64,000 bases of DNA from Ruegeria sp. HKCCA6707 (GTDB lineage: Bacteria > Pseudomonadota > Alphaproteobacteria > Rhodobacterales > Rhodobacteraceae). Location of the stretch: positions 1 to 64,000 of the forward strand of contig NZ_WQEG01000006.1 of assembly GCF_013033515.1 (NCBI RefSeq), written 5' to 3'. Of the stretch, positions 36,205 to 44,621 are shown piece by piece; positions within the stretch are counted from its first letter, which is position 1; each line of letters opens with the position of its first letter. A program made the translations under genes and the position numbers. The notes beneath the pieces were generated by a model. The model worked only from the letters and a program-made list of their open reading frames with translations, made no database searches and was not told the DNA's origin.

Positions 36205-37026
36205 GTGCTGCGTATCACGAAACTGACCAAACGCTTCGGCGATACCAAAGCCGTCGACGCGGCTTCGCTGGATGTCGACAAGCCCTGCATGATCGGGATC
36301 ATCGGACGCTCGGGCGCTGGTAAATCGACCCTTCTGCGCATGGTTAACCGGCTGACGGATGCCACTGAAGGTCAGATCCTGTTCGAAGATCGCGACATCA
36401 CGCAGCTGAAGGGCCGAGATAAACGCGCCTGGCAGGCTGACTGCGCGATGATCTTTCAGCAGTTCAATCTGGTTCCCCGCATGGATGTGGTCTCGAACGT
36501 TTTGCATGGCACGCTGAACCGCCATTCGACGCTTGCGACGATGTTCAATCTGTTCCCGATGGCCGAGATCCACCGGGCCATTGATATCCTTGATCGTCTG
36601 GGCATTGCCGAACACGCTCCGAAACGCGCCGAGGCGCTTTCCGGTGGCCAGCAGCAGCGCGTCGCCATCGCGCGTGCCTTGATGCAGGATCCCAAGATCA
36701 TTCTGGCCGATGAACCGATTGCCTCGCTTGACCCGATGAACGCTCAGGTCGTGATGCAAGCGCTGCGCCGCATCCACGAAGAGGATGGCCGTACAGTTAT
36801 CGCCAACCTGCACACTCTGGACACGGCGCGCCGCTATTGTGACCGCGTGGTCGGCATGCGCGACGGGCGCATCGTGTTTGACGGGTTGCCCGAACAACTA
36901 ACTACCGGCGTCGCCCGCGAGATCTATGGCGCGGATGCCAGCTTCTCGGAAGAGGCGACCTCGACCGAGATCGAAACGCTCGACGCCAACCGCGCGGCCC
37001 TGATGGAAGCTGAGGCCACCATCTGA
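36205..37026 (+). CDS. phnC: phosphonate ABC transporter ATP-binding protein
   Basis: A 273-residue ATPase begun at GTG behind AGGGGG. It has Walker A GRSGAGKS, the Q-loop FQQFNLVPR, signature [15 protein letters not shown], Walker B IILADEP and the switch His in NLHTLD. It energises phosphonate uptake with PhnD and two PhnE proteins. The family-typical ASLDPMNAQ follows Walker B. It is the first gene of phnCDEE. Confidence 0.94.
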   Translation: MLRITKLTKRFGDTKAVDAASLDVDKPCMIGIIGRSGAGKSTLLRMVNRLTDATEGQILFEDRDITQLKGRDKRAWQADCAMIFQQFNLVPRMDVVSNVLHGTLNRHSTLATMFNLFPMAEIHRAIDILDRLGIAEHAPKRAEALSGGQQQRVAIARALMQDPKIILADEPIASLDPMNAQVVMQALRRIHEEDGRTVIANLHTLDTARRYCDRVVGMRDGRIVFDGLPEQLTTGVAREIYGADASFSEEATSTEIETLDANRAALMEAEATI

Positions 37027-37092
37027 GCCACCCCAACCCTTTCATCGCCCGGCCCGATGAGAGGTCGGGGACATCAACCTGGAGAGAGACAG

Positions 37093-37995
37093 ATGAAAAA
37101 ACTATTGGCTGCCCTTGTTGCGACCACTGCCATGGCCGCGCCGGTTCTGGCTGACGATATCAGCGAGTTCCGCATCGGAATCCTGGGTGGTGAAAACGCC
37201 CAAGACCGTCTGAACAACAACGAATGCCTGCGTCAGTACACCGAAGAGACGCTGGGCGTTGAAACCAAGCTGTTTGCGCCTGCGGATTACAACGGTGTGA
37301 TCCAGGGCCTGCTGGGCGGCACCATCGATATGGCCTGGCTGGGGGCCTCTGGCTATGCGAAAACCTATCTGTCTGATCCCGAAGCGGTTGAGCCGGTTCT
37401 GGTCAAAGTGAACCTGGATGGCGGTTTCGGCTATTATTCGATCGGTTTTGCTCGCAAAGACAGCGGCATCACCTCGCTGGAAGACATGCAGGGCAAGACC
37501 TTTGGCTTCGGTGATCCGAACTCGACCTCGGGCTATCTGATCCCGTCGATCGAAATCCCGCAGGCCACTGGCGCGACCATGGACTCGGGCGACTATTTCG
37601 GTGAAGTGAAATTCACCGGCGGCCACGAGCAGACCATTGTGGCGGTTAACAACGGTGACGTTGACGGCGGTGTGACCTGGGCTGATGGCCTCGGCAACTG
37701 GGAAGATGGCTTCAACTCGGGCGCCCTGCGTCGTGCCGTGGATGCCGGTCTGGTCGACATGAATGACATGGTCATGATTTGGCAGTCCAAGCCGATCCCG
37801 GAAGGCCCGGTTGTTCTGCGCACGGCGCTGCCTGCAGAGGTCAAAGAAAAGATGACCGCCCTGATGGCAGGTCTTCACGAAAAAGACCGCGATTGTTTCT
37901 ATGGTGTTGCGGCTGGTGAGGCCAAAGCGTTCGAGCCGATCACCCATGACGCCTACGAAGTCATCATCGAAGCCCGCAAGCTGAAGTCCAACTAA
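37093..37995 (+). CDS. phnD: phosphonate ABC transporter substrate-binding protein
   Basis: A 300-residue periplasmic protein with a signal peptide (about 1-20, cleavage after PVLA). The PhnD/SsuA-like fold is shown by IGILGGENAQDRLNNNE, GTIDMAWLGASGYA and the ligand-site block FGFGDPNSTSGYLIPS. It binds phosphonates or phosphate esters and delivers them to PhnE. ATG follows GGAGAGA. A terminator-like hairpin just downstream probably raises PhnD over the permeases. Confidence 0.94.
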   Translation: MKKLLAALVATTAMAAPVLADDISEFRIGILGGENAQDRLNNNECLRQYTEETLGVETKLFAPADYNGVIQGLLGGTIDMAWLGASGYAKTYLSDPEAVEPVLVKVNLDGGFGYYSIGFARKDSGITSLEDMQGKTFGFGDPNSTSGYLIPSIEIPQATGATMDSGDYFGEVKFTGGHEQTIVAVNNGDVDGGVTWADGLGNWEDGFNSGALRRAVDAGLVDMNDMVMIWQSKPIPEGPVVLRTALPAEVKEKMTALMAGLHEKDRDCFYGVAAGEAKAFEPITHDAYEVIIEARKLKSN

Positions 37996-38014
37996 GCTTG
38001 CAGATCAAGTACTC

Positions 38015-38045
38015 GGGGTCTGGTGGTGCACCAGGCCCCGTTTTT
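38015..38045 (+). terminator. intrinsic terminator/attenuator between phnD and phnE
   Basis: GGGGTCTGGTG and CACCAGGCCCC form an 11-bp stem (one G-T pair) with a 3-nt loop, followed by GTTTTT. It lies 20 nt after the phnD stop and 17 nt before the phnE start, in one operon. Partial termination here would give more binding protein than permease. Confidence 0.85.
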
Positions 38046-38061
38046 CTCGCAGGAGCACTCC

Positions 38062-38943
38062 ATGGCAGACCTGACCGCAACGGCCGAAAGCGTCGATCAG
38101 ATACGCGACGAATATACGGCAATGACACGGCGCAAGCGGGTCTATGGTGGTATCCTTCTGATCCTGTTTGTGGCGCTGATGGTGGCGGGGTTCCGCACCG
38201 CTGACAGCCGCAACGCAGGCAGTTTTGTCGATGGTTGGCACCGTATTCTGGATTACCCGGCCGAGGTTCTGTCGGAAGCTTGGGAGAAGATCGCGGAACT
38301 GCCAGCCAATCTGGTGACCTTCTTTCCGGCCCTGATCGAGACCATCAACATCGCGGCGGCCTCGACCCTGATCGGCACATTGGCGGGAACCTTTCTGGCG
38401 CTGATGTCCACGCGTGGTATGGCGCTGTGGCCCAGACTGATCCCTTTGTTCCGCCGCATCTCGGACGTGTTTCGTGCGATCCCCGAGATCGTGATCGCGC
38501 TGGTGCTGATCTTTATTCTGGGCGGTGGCCCGGTTCCGGCGATGATTGCCATTGCCATCCATACCGCTGGTGCGCTGGGCAAGTTGTTCTCGGAAGTGAA
38601 CGAAAACGCCTCGCTCAAACCGGTGGAAGGCTTGCAATCGGTCGGAGCGAACTGGTCGCAGCGCATGTATCTGGGCGTGATCCCGCAGGTGGGGCCGAAC
38701 TATGTGAGCTATGCGCTCTTGCGGTTCGAAATCAACATCCGCGCCTCGGCCATCCTGGGTTTTGTCGGCGCGGGCGGGCTGGGATACGAGCTGCGCAACG
38801 CAATGTCCTGGGGGCAGGGGCGCTATGATGAGGCTGCAGCAATCTTCCTGCTGCTCTTTGTCACTATCGTGATCGTGGATCAGCTATCGGGTGCCCTGCG
38901 GGATCGCTTGACCCATGGTGCCGAAAAAGGAGCCACAGCATGA
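38062..38943 (+). CDS. phnE: phosphonate ABC transporter permease PhnE (first copy)
   Basis: A 293-residue inner-membrane permease with about six helices. The BPD transport domain includes GTFLALMSTRGM, IPEIVIALVLIFILGGGPVPA and the coupling loop with EVNENASLKPVEGLQSVGANW. It overlaps the next permease by 4 nt. ATG follows AGGAG. With the second PhnE it forms the heterodimeric channel. Confidence 0.92.
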   Translation: MADLTATAESVDQIRDEYTAMTRRKRVYGGILLILFVALMVAGFRTADSRNAGSFVDGWHRILDYPAEVLSEAWEKIAELPANLVTFFPALIETINIAAASTLIGTLAGTFLALMSTRGMALWPRLIPLFRRISDVFRAIPEIVIALVLIFILGGGPVPAMIAIAIHTAGALGKLFSEVNENASLKPVEGLQSVGANWSQRMYLGVIPQVGPNYVSYALLRFEINIRASAILGFVGAGGLGYELRNAMSWGQGRYDEAAAIFLLLFVTIVIVDQLSGALRDRLTHGAEKGATA

Positions 38944-40289
38944 GCAGCCTGTCGACGGATCTGCCAACACAAGCGCTCAAGGCCGATGCCGAGCGTCTGT
39001 TCAACCGCAAACGGATGGTGAATTTCGGATTGCCGGGGCTGGTGCTGGTCTACCTTATCTATGTTTTCTTCGCCTTTGACGTCCCGGGCCTGACAGAGCG
39101 TGCCAATTGGGAAAACGGCAAAACGCTGGTGTCTGACAGCTATAGCTACAAAACCCATGTGGAGCGGGACAATCGCAATGGCGAGATCTCGGTGGCCATC
39201 GAAGGTGAGCGCAAGGGAGCTTATCCCGATGGCAGTGCGCCTGATTGGGTGGCGCTGGGCGACACCACGGTGATCGATCTGGAAGACGGTCACGTGGTGC
39301 GATTTGGCCCCGAGACCGTGGAATATGACATCCCCGGTTATGGCACTGTGCGTGCAACCCCCAGCCGGTCGGCAGGCGTGCAGGCCGAATTACCCGCCGG
39401 TGAGGTGCCAGATTGGATCAACGTCTCGAAAAACCGTCTGGCGGTGAAGACCGATGCGGGGCGTCTGACCGTCACGCGCAACCGCTCCGAAGTGTTTCGC
39501 TATTTCACCGGGTGGGAGCTGTTCTGGTTCACGCTCGACAGCCCGTATTATGGCAAGGCATTCTCAGAGCTCGCATCGCGGGCCGTTTCGGGTGAGGCCG
39601 GAGCAATTTTCAACGATTTCTGGACCAACAAGATGTGGCGGCATCAGGATGTGGCCTGGGCCATTTTCGAAACCATCCTGATGGCGTTTCTGGGCACATT
39701 GGGCGCTGGCATGATCGCACTTCCGCTGGCCTTTTTGGCAACCCGGAACTTCAACCCGCTACGGTCCCTGCGCTTTGCAACGCGTCGGGTGTTCGATTTC
39801 GTGCGCGGTGTCGACGCTTTGATCTGGACCGTGGTTCTGGCCCGCGCCTTTGGGCCGGGTCCCTTGACCGGCGCGCTGGCGATCTTGGTCACGGACACAG
39901 GCACGTTTGGCAAGATCTTCTCGGAAGCGCTTGAGAATGTAGACGAAAAACAGATTGAGGGTGTGCAATCCACCGGCGCCAACGCGCCGCAGCGCTATCG
40001 ATTTGGCGTAATCCCGCAGATCACCCCGATCCTGCTGAGCCAGCTTTTGTATTTCCTGGAATCAAACACCCGCAGCGCGACCGTGATTGGCGCGATTACC
40101 GGCGGGGGGATTGGGCTGTTGCTGACCCAGGCCATTATCACCCAGAAAGACTGGGAAGAGGTCGCCTATTACATCGTCCTGATAATTCTCATGGTCATGC
40201 TGATGGATTGGTTCTCGGGCTGGTTGCGCAGGCGTCTGATCCGGGGCGAGACCGGCAAGCCGCGAAAACCCCGCGGCGCGAAAGTCTGA
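38940..40289 (+). CDS. phnE: phosphonate ABC transporter permease PhnE (second copy, with soluble insert)
   Basis: A 449-residue permease. After TM1 (about 29-48, LVLVYLIYVFFAF) comes a beta-rich soluble segment of about 180 residues (50-228) predicted to lie in the periplasm, then the usual permease domain with GTLGAGMIALPLAFLATRN and EALENVDEKQIEGVQSTGAN. The insert is absent from the first PhnE. It may shape docking of PhnD. The next gene follows after 19 bp. Confidence 0.9.
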   Translation: MSSLSTDLPTQALKADAERLFNRKRMVNFGLPGLVLVYLIYVFFAFDVPGLTERANWENGKTLVSDSYSYKTHVERDNRNGEISVAIEGERKGAYPDGSAPDWVALGDTTVIDLEDGHVVRFGPETVEYDIPGYGTVRATPSRSAGVQAELPAGEVPDWINVSKNRLAVKTDAGRLTVTRNRSEVFRYFTGWELFWFTLDSPYYGKAFSELASRAVSGEAGAIFNDFWTNKMWRHQDVAWAIFETILMAFLGTLGAGMIALPLAFLATRNFNPLRSLRFATRRVFDFVRGVDALIWTVVLARAFGPGPLTGALAILVTDTGTFGKIFSEALENVDEKQIEGVQSTGANAPQRYRFGVIPQITPILLSQLLYFLESNTRSATVIGAITGGGIGLLLTQAIITQKDWEEVAYYIVLIILMVMLMDWFSGWLRRRLIRGETGKPRKPRGAKV

Positions 40290-40308
40290 CAAGAAAGACA
40301 ACAAAGCC

Positions 40309-40926
40309 ATGCCCCGATTGCATCGCGACAAGCCCTTCATCCACCCCGATTGCCAGATCACCGACAGCCAGTTCGGCGAATATGTGGAAATCGGTGCTGG
40401 TTCGCGGGTCGCAAACACCACCTTCGGAGATTACTCCTATTGTGACCGTACCTGCGATATCGCCAATGCGCAGATCGGCAAATTCTCGAACATCGCCAGT
40501 TTCACCCGCATCGGCGCGACGGATCACCCGATGGAGAAAGCCTCGCTGCATCACTTCCACTACCGGTCGGCAGATTATTGGGACGATGTCGAGCATGACG
40601 CAGATTGGTTTGCCCATCGCGCCAGTCGGACGGCTTTTGTCGGGCATGATACCTGGATCGGACATGGGGCCATCATCAAGCCAGAGGTGACAATCGGACA
40701 TGGCGCAGTCGTGGCGTCCGGAGCAATCGTAACCAAGGACGTGGCGCCTTATACGATTGTGGCGGGCGTGACGGCACAGCCGATCCGGCGCAGGTTTTCG
40801 GAGCCGGTTGCGGAACGGATGATGGCGCTTGCCTGGTGGGACTGGGACAATGGTAAACTGCGCGCGGCCTTACCGGATTTCCGGGCGCTGTCTGCGGAAG
40901 CCTTTCTTGAGAAGTATTCCGGTTGA
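40309..40926 (+). CDS. hexapeptide-repeat transferase of the phosphonate locus
   Basis: A 205-residue left-handed beta-helix protein of the transferase family found with C-P lyase operons (TIGR03308 type). Hexapeptide repeats run from IHPDCQITDSQFGEYVEIGAG to IGHGAVVASGAIVTKDV, with DTWIGHGAIIKPEVTIG between. His residues in ATDHPMEKASLHHFHYR mark the acyl-transfer site seen in xenobiotic/chloramphenicol acetyltransferases. It may acetylate aminoalkylphosphonates, as PhnO does in E. coli; that is inference. Confidence 0.78.
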   Translation: MPRLHRDKPFIHPDCQITDSQFGEYVEIGAGSRVANTTFGDYSYCDRTCDIANAQIGKFSNIASFTRIGATDHPMEKASLHHFHYRSADYWDDVEHDADWFAHRASRTAFVGHDTWIGHGAIIKPEVTIGHGAVVASGAIVTKDVAPYTIVAGVTAQPIRRRFSEPVAERMMALAWWDWDNGKLRAALPDFRALSAEAFLEKYSG

Positions 40927-40995
40927 GCATTTGCGCGACCCGAAAAGCTGCCGCACCCGCAGGTGCATCGGCTGCGCCGATCCCGCTTGGCGGCT

Positions 40996-41076
40996 TTGGG
41001 CCCGGCGCCGCGCTGCGCGCGGCGCTGCCCCCAACGGGATGAGGCCTCCGACAGGAGGTCGAAGACGGGCGGGAGC
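40996..41076. repeat. structured intergenic palindromic element, copy 2
   Basis: An outer TTGGG/CCCAA stem (40996-41034) encloses GCGCCGCGC/GCGCGGCGC with a 3-nt loop. Nine to ten nt later comes CCTCC/GGAGG (41045-41058), then GCGGGAGC (41069-41076). The order equals that of copies 1 and 3. It lies between the convergent hexapeptide transferase and phnF genes. Confidence 0.7.
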
Positions 41077-41085
41077 CTTTGCGGG

Positions 41086-41796
41086 TCAGGTCTCGTTCAA
41101 GGTCAGTGTCAGGCGCTCACCAACGAAAAAGGTCTTGCCATATTCAACAGGGCGGCCATCTGGATCAGCGTTGATCCCTAAGGAATGCAAGACCGGCGCG
41201 CCTTCGGTCACTTGCAGATGCAGCGCCTGGGTTGCGCTTGCGGCACGGGCGGTCAGGCGGGTTGAGATACGCGTGTAGTCTGCGACCCCACAGGATTGTA
41301 GCGCGTGGGTGACGGATGCGTTCTGCGACAAGCTAACCAAAAGGTCGGGAAAACGCTCTGCCGGGAAAACGCTTTGAAACAGCCCGATGGGTTGGCCATT
41401 GGCCAGTGACAGTCCGTCATAGACATGAACCGGATCGCCGGGATTGAGGCCAAGCGCCGCGGCTTCGGCCTCATCTGCCGCTCGAGTGTTCAAAGCCAAC
41501 ACACGTTTCCCGGGGATTTTGCCGCTGGCCGAAATGCTCTGATGATAGCGCACGCGTTTGCCGATGGGGTAATCTGTGGCATGGGCCGATACAAACACGC
41601 CCGCGCCGCGTCTGGCATGAACCAGCCCGCGTTCGGCCAGATCCGACAGTGCCCGCCGCACGGTGTGGCGGTTCACTCCGTGGGTCGCCGAAAGTTGCGC
41701 CTCGGTCGGCAGGCGATCACCGGCACGGTATCTGCCTTCGGCGATATCCGCAGTCAGGCTCAGCGCGATGGATTTCCAGATCGGTGTCTTGCTCAT
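41086..41796 (-). CDS. phnF: PhnF, GntR/HutC-family regulator
   Basis: A 236-residue regulator. The winged HTH (about 5-70) has YRAGDRLPTEAQLSATHGVN and RHTVRRALSDLAERGLV. The UTRA effector domain (about 90-230) has GDPVHVYDGLSLANGQPIG. It is divergent from phnG across a 103-bp region containing TTGTCTA repeats, its likely operator. PhnF represses the C-P lyase genes; the ligand is uncertain. Confidence 0.9.
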   Translation of the reverse strand: MSKTPIWKSIALSLTADIAEGRYRAGDRLPTEAQLSATHGVNRHTVRRALSDLAERGLVHARRGAGVFVSAHATDYPIGKRVRYHQSISASGKIPGKRVLALNTRAADEAEAAALGLNPGDPVHVYDGLSLANGQPIGLFQSVFPAERFPDLLVSLSQNASVTHALQSCGVADYTRISTRLTARAASATQALHLQVTEGAPVLHSLGINADPDGRPVEYGKTFFVGERLTLTLNET

Positions 41797-41852
41797 GTCA
41801 TCAAAGTTTCACAGGAAGCGGGATTGCGATGGGTTCCGAGCGGGGGTATTAT

Positions 41853-41882
41853 TTGTCTAGTTGTATAGTTGTTGTAGACAAC
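41853..41882. promoter_or_regulatory. putative PhnF operator in the phnF/phnG divergent region
   Basis: TTGTCTA (41853-41859), TTGTATA (41861-41867) and the inverted TAGACAA (41875-41881) are packed into 30 bp. GTTGTAGACAAC (41871-41882) is itself a palindrome with 5-bp arms. HutC-type regulators bind short GT-N-TA-N-AC palindromes of this kind. It lies 17 bp upstream of the phnG ATG and so would block phnG-N transcription. Confidence 0.6.
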
Positions 41883-41899
41883 CAAGACAAGAGGCCGCG

Positions 41900-42358
41900 A
41901 TGACGGATCAACAGCATTCTGACACAGCCGCACGGCAGGAATGGATGGGCCTTATGGCACGTGCGCCCGAGCCGGCCATCATGGAACTCTGGGATGCGGT
42001 CGCCGAGCGTCCTGCCTTTGACTGGTTGCGCAAGCCCGAGATCGGCGGTGTCATGGTGCGCGGGCGGACGGGTGCCACGGGTGCGCCGTTTAATCTGGGC
42101 GAAGTTACGGTCACTCGGTGTTCGGTTGTCTTGCAGGATGGGGCGGTTGGTCATGGTTATGTTCAGGGCCGTTCCAAGGCCAAGGCCGAGGTCGCGGCTG
42201 TGATTGATGCGATGATGCAGACCCCAGCGGCCGAGGTGATCCGGGCAACCATCATTGATCCGCTCAAGCGCCGGGAGCAAACGGCTCGCACTGCCCGCGC
42301 AGCCAAGGCGGCCGCCACGAAGGTCGAGTTCTTCACCATGGCACGGGGAGAGGATTGA
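41900..42358 (+). CDS. phnG: C-P lyase core subunit PhnG
   Basis: A 152-residue subunit of the PhnGHIJ core. Family motifs are RQEWMGLMARAP, GGVMVRGRTGATGAPFNLGEVTVTR (parts) and VGHGYVQGRSKAKAEVAAVIDA. It works with PhnI to exchange adenine of ATP for the phosphonate. Its stop overlaps the phnH ATG by one nt. Confidence 0.94.
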   Translation: MTDQQHSDTAARQEWMGLMARAPEPAIMELWDAVAERPAFDWLRKPEIGGVMVRGRTGATGAPFNLGEVTVTRCSVVLQDGAVGHGYVQGRSKAKAEVAAVIDAMMQTPAAEVIRATIIDPLKRREQTARTARAAKAAATKVEFFTMARGED

Positions 42359-42933
42359 TGCAGGACCATCACCAATTTGCAGGCGGGTTCAACGATGCCC
42401 CACGCGACGCGGCCAATGCCTTTCGTGCGGCGATGACCGCTATGGCGCGTCCGGGTGATATACGAGAAATCGCGGGTGCCGAGCCGCCAGCACCTTTGTC
42501 TGTAGCAGCGGGTACTCTGCTGTTGACCCTTTGTGACCCGGACACAGGGATCTATCTGGCGGGCGACACTGACAACCCGGCGGTGCGTCAATGGCTGACC
42601 TTTCACACCGGCGCGCCGTTCGTGCGTGCAGCCGATGCCGATTTCGCCATTGGCCGGTGGGAGGATCTTATGCCACTGAATGCCTACCGCATTGGAACAC
42701 CGGAATACCCGGACCGGTCTGCGACCCTGATCGTCGAATGCGATCAGTTGGAACCGCGCGGCGCGGTGCTCGGCGGCCCCGGTATCCGGTCCACGGCGCA
42801 TATGTCCTTGCCGGATATCGGTGCACTGCAGGGCAATGCGATGCTCTACCCGCTGGGATGCGATTTCTTCTTCACTGCCGGGGACAAAGTCGCAGCCCTG
42901 CCGCGCAGTACCCAGATCAAGGCGGAGGTATAG
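42358..42933 (+). CDS. phnH: C-P lyase core subunit PhnH
   Basis: A 191-residue subunit with the family layout: GGFNDAPRDAANAFRAAMTAMARPG at the N-terminus, LTLCDPDTGIYL, and GPGIRSTAHM followed by YPLGCDFFFTAGD near the end. ATG overlaps the phnG stop. PhnH forms a homodimer-like interface in the core complex. Confidence 0.94.
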   Translation: MQDHHQFAGGFNDAPRDAANAFRAAMTAMARPGDIREIAGAEPPAPLSVAAGTLLLTLCDPDTGIYLAGDTDNPAVRQWLTFHTGAPFVRAADADFAIGRWEDLMPLNAYRIGTPEYPDRSATLIVECDQLEPRGAVLGGPGIRSTAHMSLPDIGALQGNAMLYPLGCDFFFTAGDKVAALPRSTQIKAEV

Positions 42934-42936
42934 GCG

Positions 42937-44028
42937 ATGTATGTTGCAGTTAAGGGCGGTGAAAAGGCCATCGACAACGCCCATGCCTGGCTGGCCGAAG
43001 AGCGGCGCGGCGATACAGATGTGGATGAGTTGAGCATCGCACAGATCCGCGAACAACTCAGCCTGGCGGTGAACCGGGTCATGGCCGAGGGCTCTTTGTA
43101 CGATCCTGATCTGGCGGCGCTGGCGATCAAACAGGCACGCGGGGACCTGATCGAGGCGATCTTCCTGATCCGGGCCTATCGCACCACCTTGCCGCGCTTT
43201 GGCTATTCCAATCCGGTCGATACCGGCACCATGCGGTGTGACCGCCGGATTTCGGCAACGTTCAAAGACGCACCGGGCGGGCAGGTTCTGGGGCCGACCT
43301 TCGACTATACGCACCGTCTTTTGGATTTCAAACTGGCCGCTGACGGCGACGCGCCCCATGCGCCGGTCGCAGCGCCTCGACAGGAAGACACGCCGCATAT
43401 CACCGAGTTCCTCAAAGGCGAAGACATCATCCAGGATGAGGTGTTCAGCGACGACACCCCGGGTGATCTGACGCGCGAGCCGATGGCCTTCCCTTCGAAC
43501 CGTCCGCTGCGCCTGCAATCGCTGACCCGGGGTGATGAAGGCTTTGTTCTGGGCATGGCCTACTCGACCCAGCGCGGTTATGCGCGCAACCACGCTTTTG
43601 TGGGCGAGCTACGCATTGGCAAGGTTTCGGTGGAAATGGACATCCCCGAACTGGGCTTTGCCATTGATATCGGTGAGGTTGAGCTGACCGAATGTGAGAC
43701 CGTGAACCAGTTTCAGGGATCAAAGACCGAACCGCCACAATTTACGCGCGGTTACGGCCTGGTATTTGGTCAGTCCGAGCGCAAATCCATCGCCATGGCG
43801 CTGGTGGATCGGGCCCTGCGTTGGGAGGAGTTAGGCGAGGATAATCTGGGGGCTCCGGCGCAGGATGAGGAATTTGTGCTGAGCCATGCCGACAACATTC
43901 AGGCCACGGGCTTTCTCGAACATATCAAACTGCCGCATTACGTGGATTTCTTGTCCGAGTTGGAACTGGTTCGCAAACTGCGCCGCGAGGCCGAAGCGCG
44001 TATGGCACCCAAGGAGGCCGCAGAATGA
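42937..44028 (+). CDS. phnI: C-P lyase core subunit PhnI (nucleosidase)
   Basis: A 363-residue catalytic subunit that, with PhnG, H and L, attaches the phosphonate to ribose of ATP. It opens MYVAVKGGEKAIDNAHAWL and has the conserved RGYARNHAFVGELRIG and GSKTEPPQFTRGYGLVFGQ blocks. It overlaps the following HAD gene by 4 nt. Confidence 0.95.
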   Translation: MYVAVKGGEKAIDNAHAWLAEERRGDTDVDELSIAQIREQLSLAVNRVMAEGSLYDPDLAALAIKQARGDLIEAIFLIRAYRTTLPRFGYSNPVDTGTMRCDRRISATFKDAPGGQVLGPTFDYTHRLLDFKLAADGDAPHAPVAAPRQEDTPHITEFLKGEDIIQDEVFSDDTPGDLTREPMAFPSNRPLRLQSLTRGDEGFVLGMAYSTQRGYARNHAFVGELRIGKVSVEMDIPELGFAIDIGEVELTECETVNQFQGSKTEPPQFTRGYGLVFGQSERKSIAMALVDRALRWEELGEDNLGAPAQDEEFVLSHADNIQATGFLEHIKLPHYVDFLSELELVRKLRREAEARMAPKEAAE

Positions 44029-44621
44029 AGGCTATTGTATTCGATATTGGTGGCGTTCTGGTCGATTGGAAACCGCATTTGGCCTGGGTCGAGGCGCTGG
44101 GCTCGGAAGAGGCGGCGCATGCGTTTATCGAACGTACAGGTTTCTTGGAAAAGAACGCGCGCGGAGACAATGGGGCCCTGTTTGCGGACATGGCGCTAGA
44201 ACTTGAAGACCCTGAAGACCAACGCCTGTTTGCAGATTATGTACCGCTGTATTCCCGCACGGTCGAGGAGCCGATCCACGGCACCTGGGCCATTCTGGAC
44301 CGGCTGAAGGCGCAGGGCACACCTGTGCACGCGATCACCAATTGGTCGGCTGAGACTTGGCCGGAGGGGCTGAAGGTGCAACCGCGTTTGGGCGAAGTGT
44401 TCGAAACACTCGTCGTGTCCGGACAAGAGGGCATCATGAAACCTGACGCGCGCATATTCCACCTGCTCTGCGAGCGGGCAGATATCGCGCCTGAATACTG
44501 CGTGTTCATCGATGACGGGCTGCACAATGTCAAAGGCGCACAGGCCGTTGGCATGGATGGCATCCACTTTACCTCTCCGCAGGCTTTGGAAGTTGCTTTG
44601 GCAGAACGGGGGTTCTTATGA
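44025..44621 (+). CDS. HAD-superfamily hydrolase inserted in the C-P lyase operon
   Basis: A 198-residue HAD-IA protein (YihX/dehalogenase-like). The nucleophile Asp7 lies in VFDIGGVLVDW; motif II is ITNWS; Lys is in IMKPDARIF; motif IV is FIDDGLHNV. The residue two after the nucleophile is Gly, as in YihX-type phosphatases. It overlaps phnI and phnJ by 4 nt each, so it is translated with them. A phosphatase acting on a ribose-phosphate intermediate or by-product is plausible; the substrate is unknown. Confidence 0.8.
   Translation: MKAIVFDIGGVLVDWKPHLAWVEALGSEEAAHAFIERTGFLEKNARGDNGALFADMALELEDPEDQRLFADYVPLYSRTVEEPIHGTWAILDRLKAQGTPVHAITNWSAETWPEGLKVQPRLGEVFETLVVSGQEGIMKPDARIFHLLCERADIAPEYCVFIDDGLHNVKGAQAVGMDGIHFTSPQALEVALAERGFL

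Noticed and set aside
41797..41852. Possible Pho box upstream of phnG
   Set aside because: Only half of the repeat is recognisable; the TTGTCTA array next to it explains regulation better.
42163..43593. 476-codon open frame antisense to phnG, phnH and phnI
   Set aside because: Antisense shadow of three well-identified C-P lyase genes.
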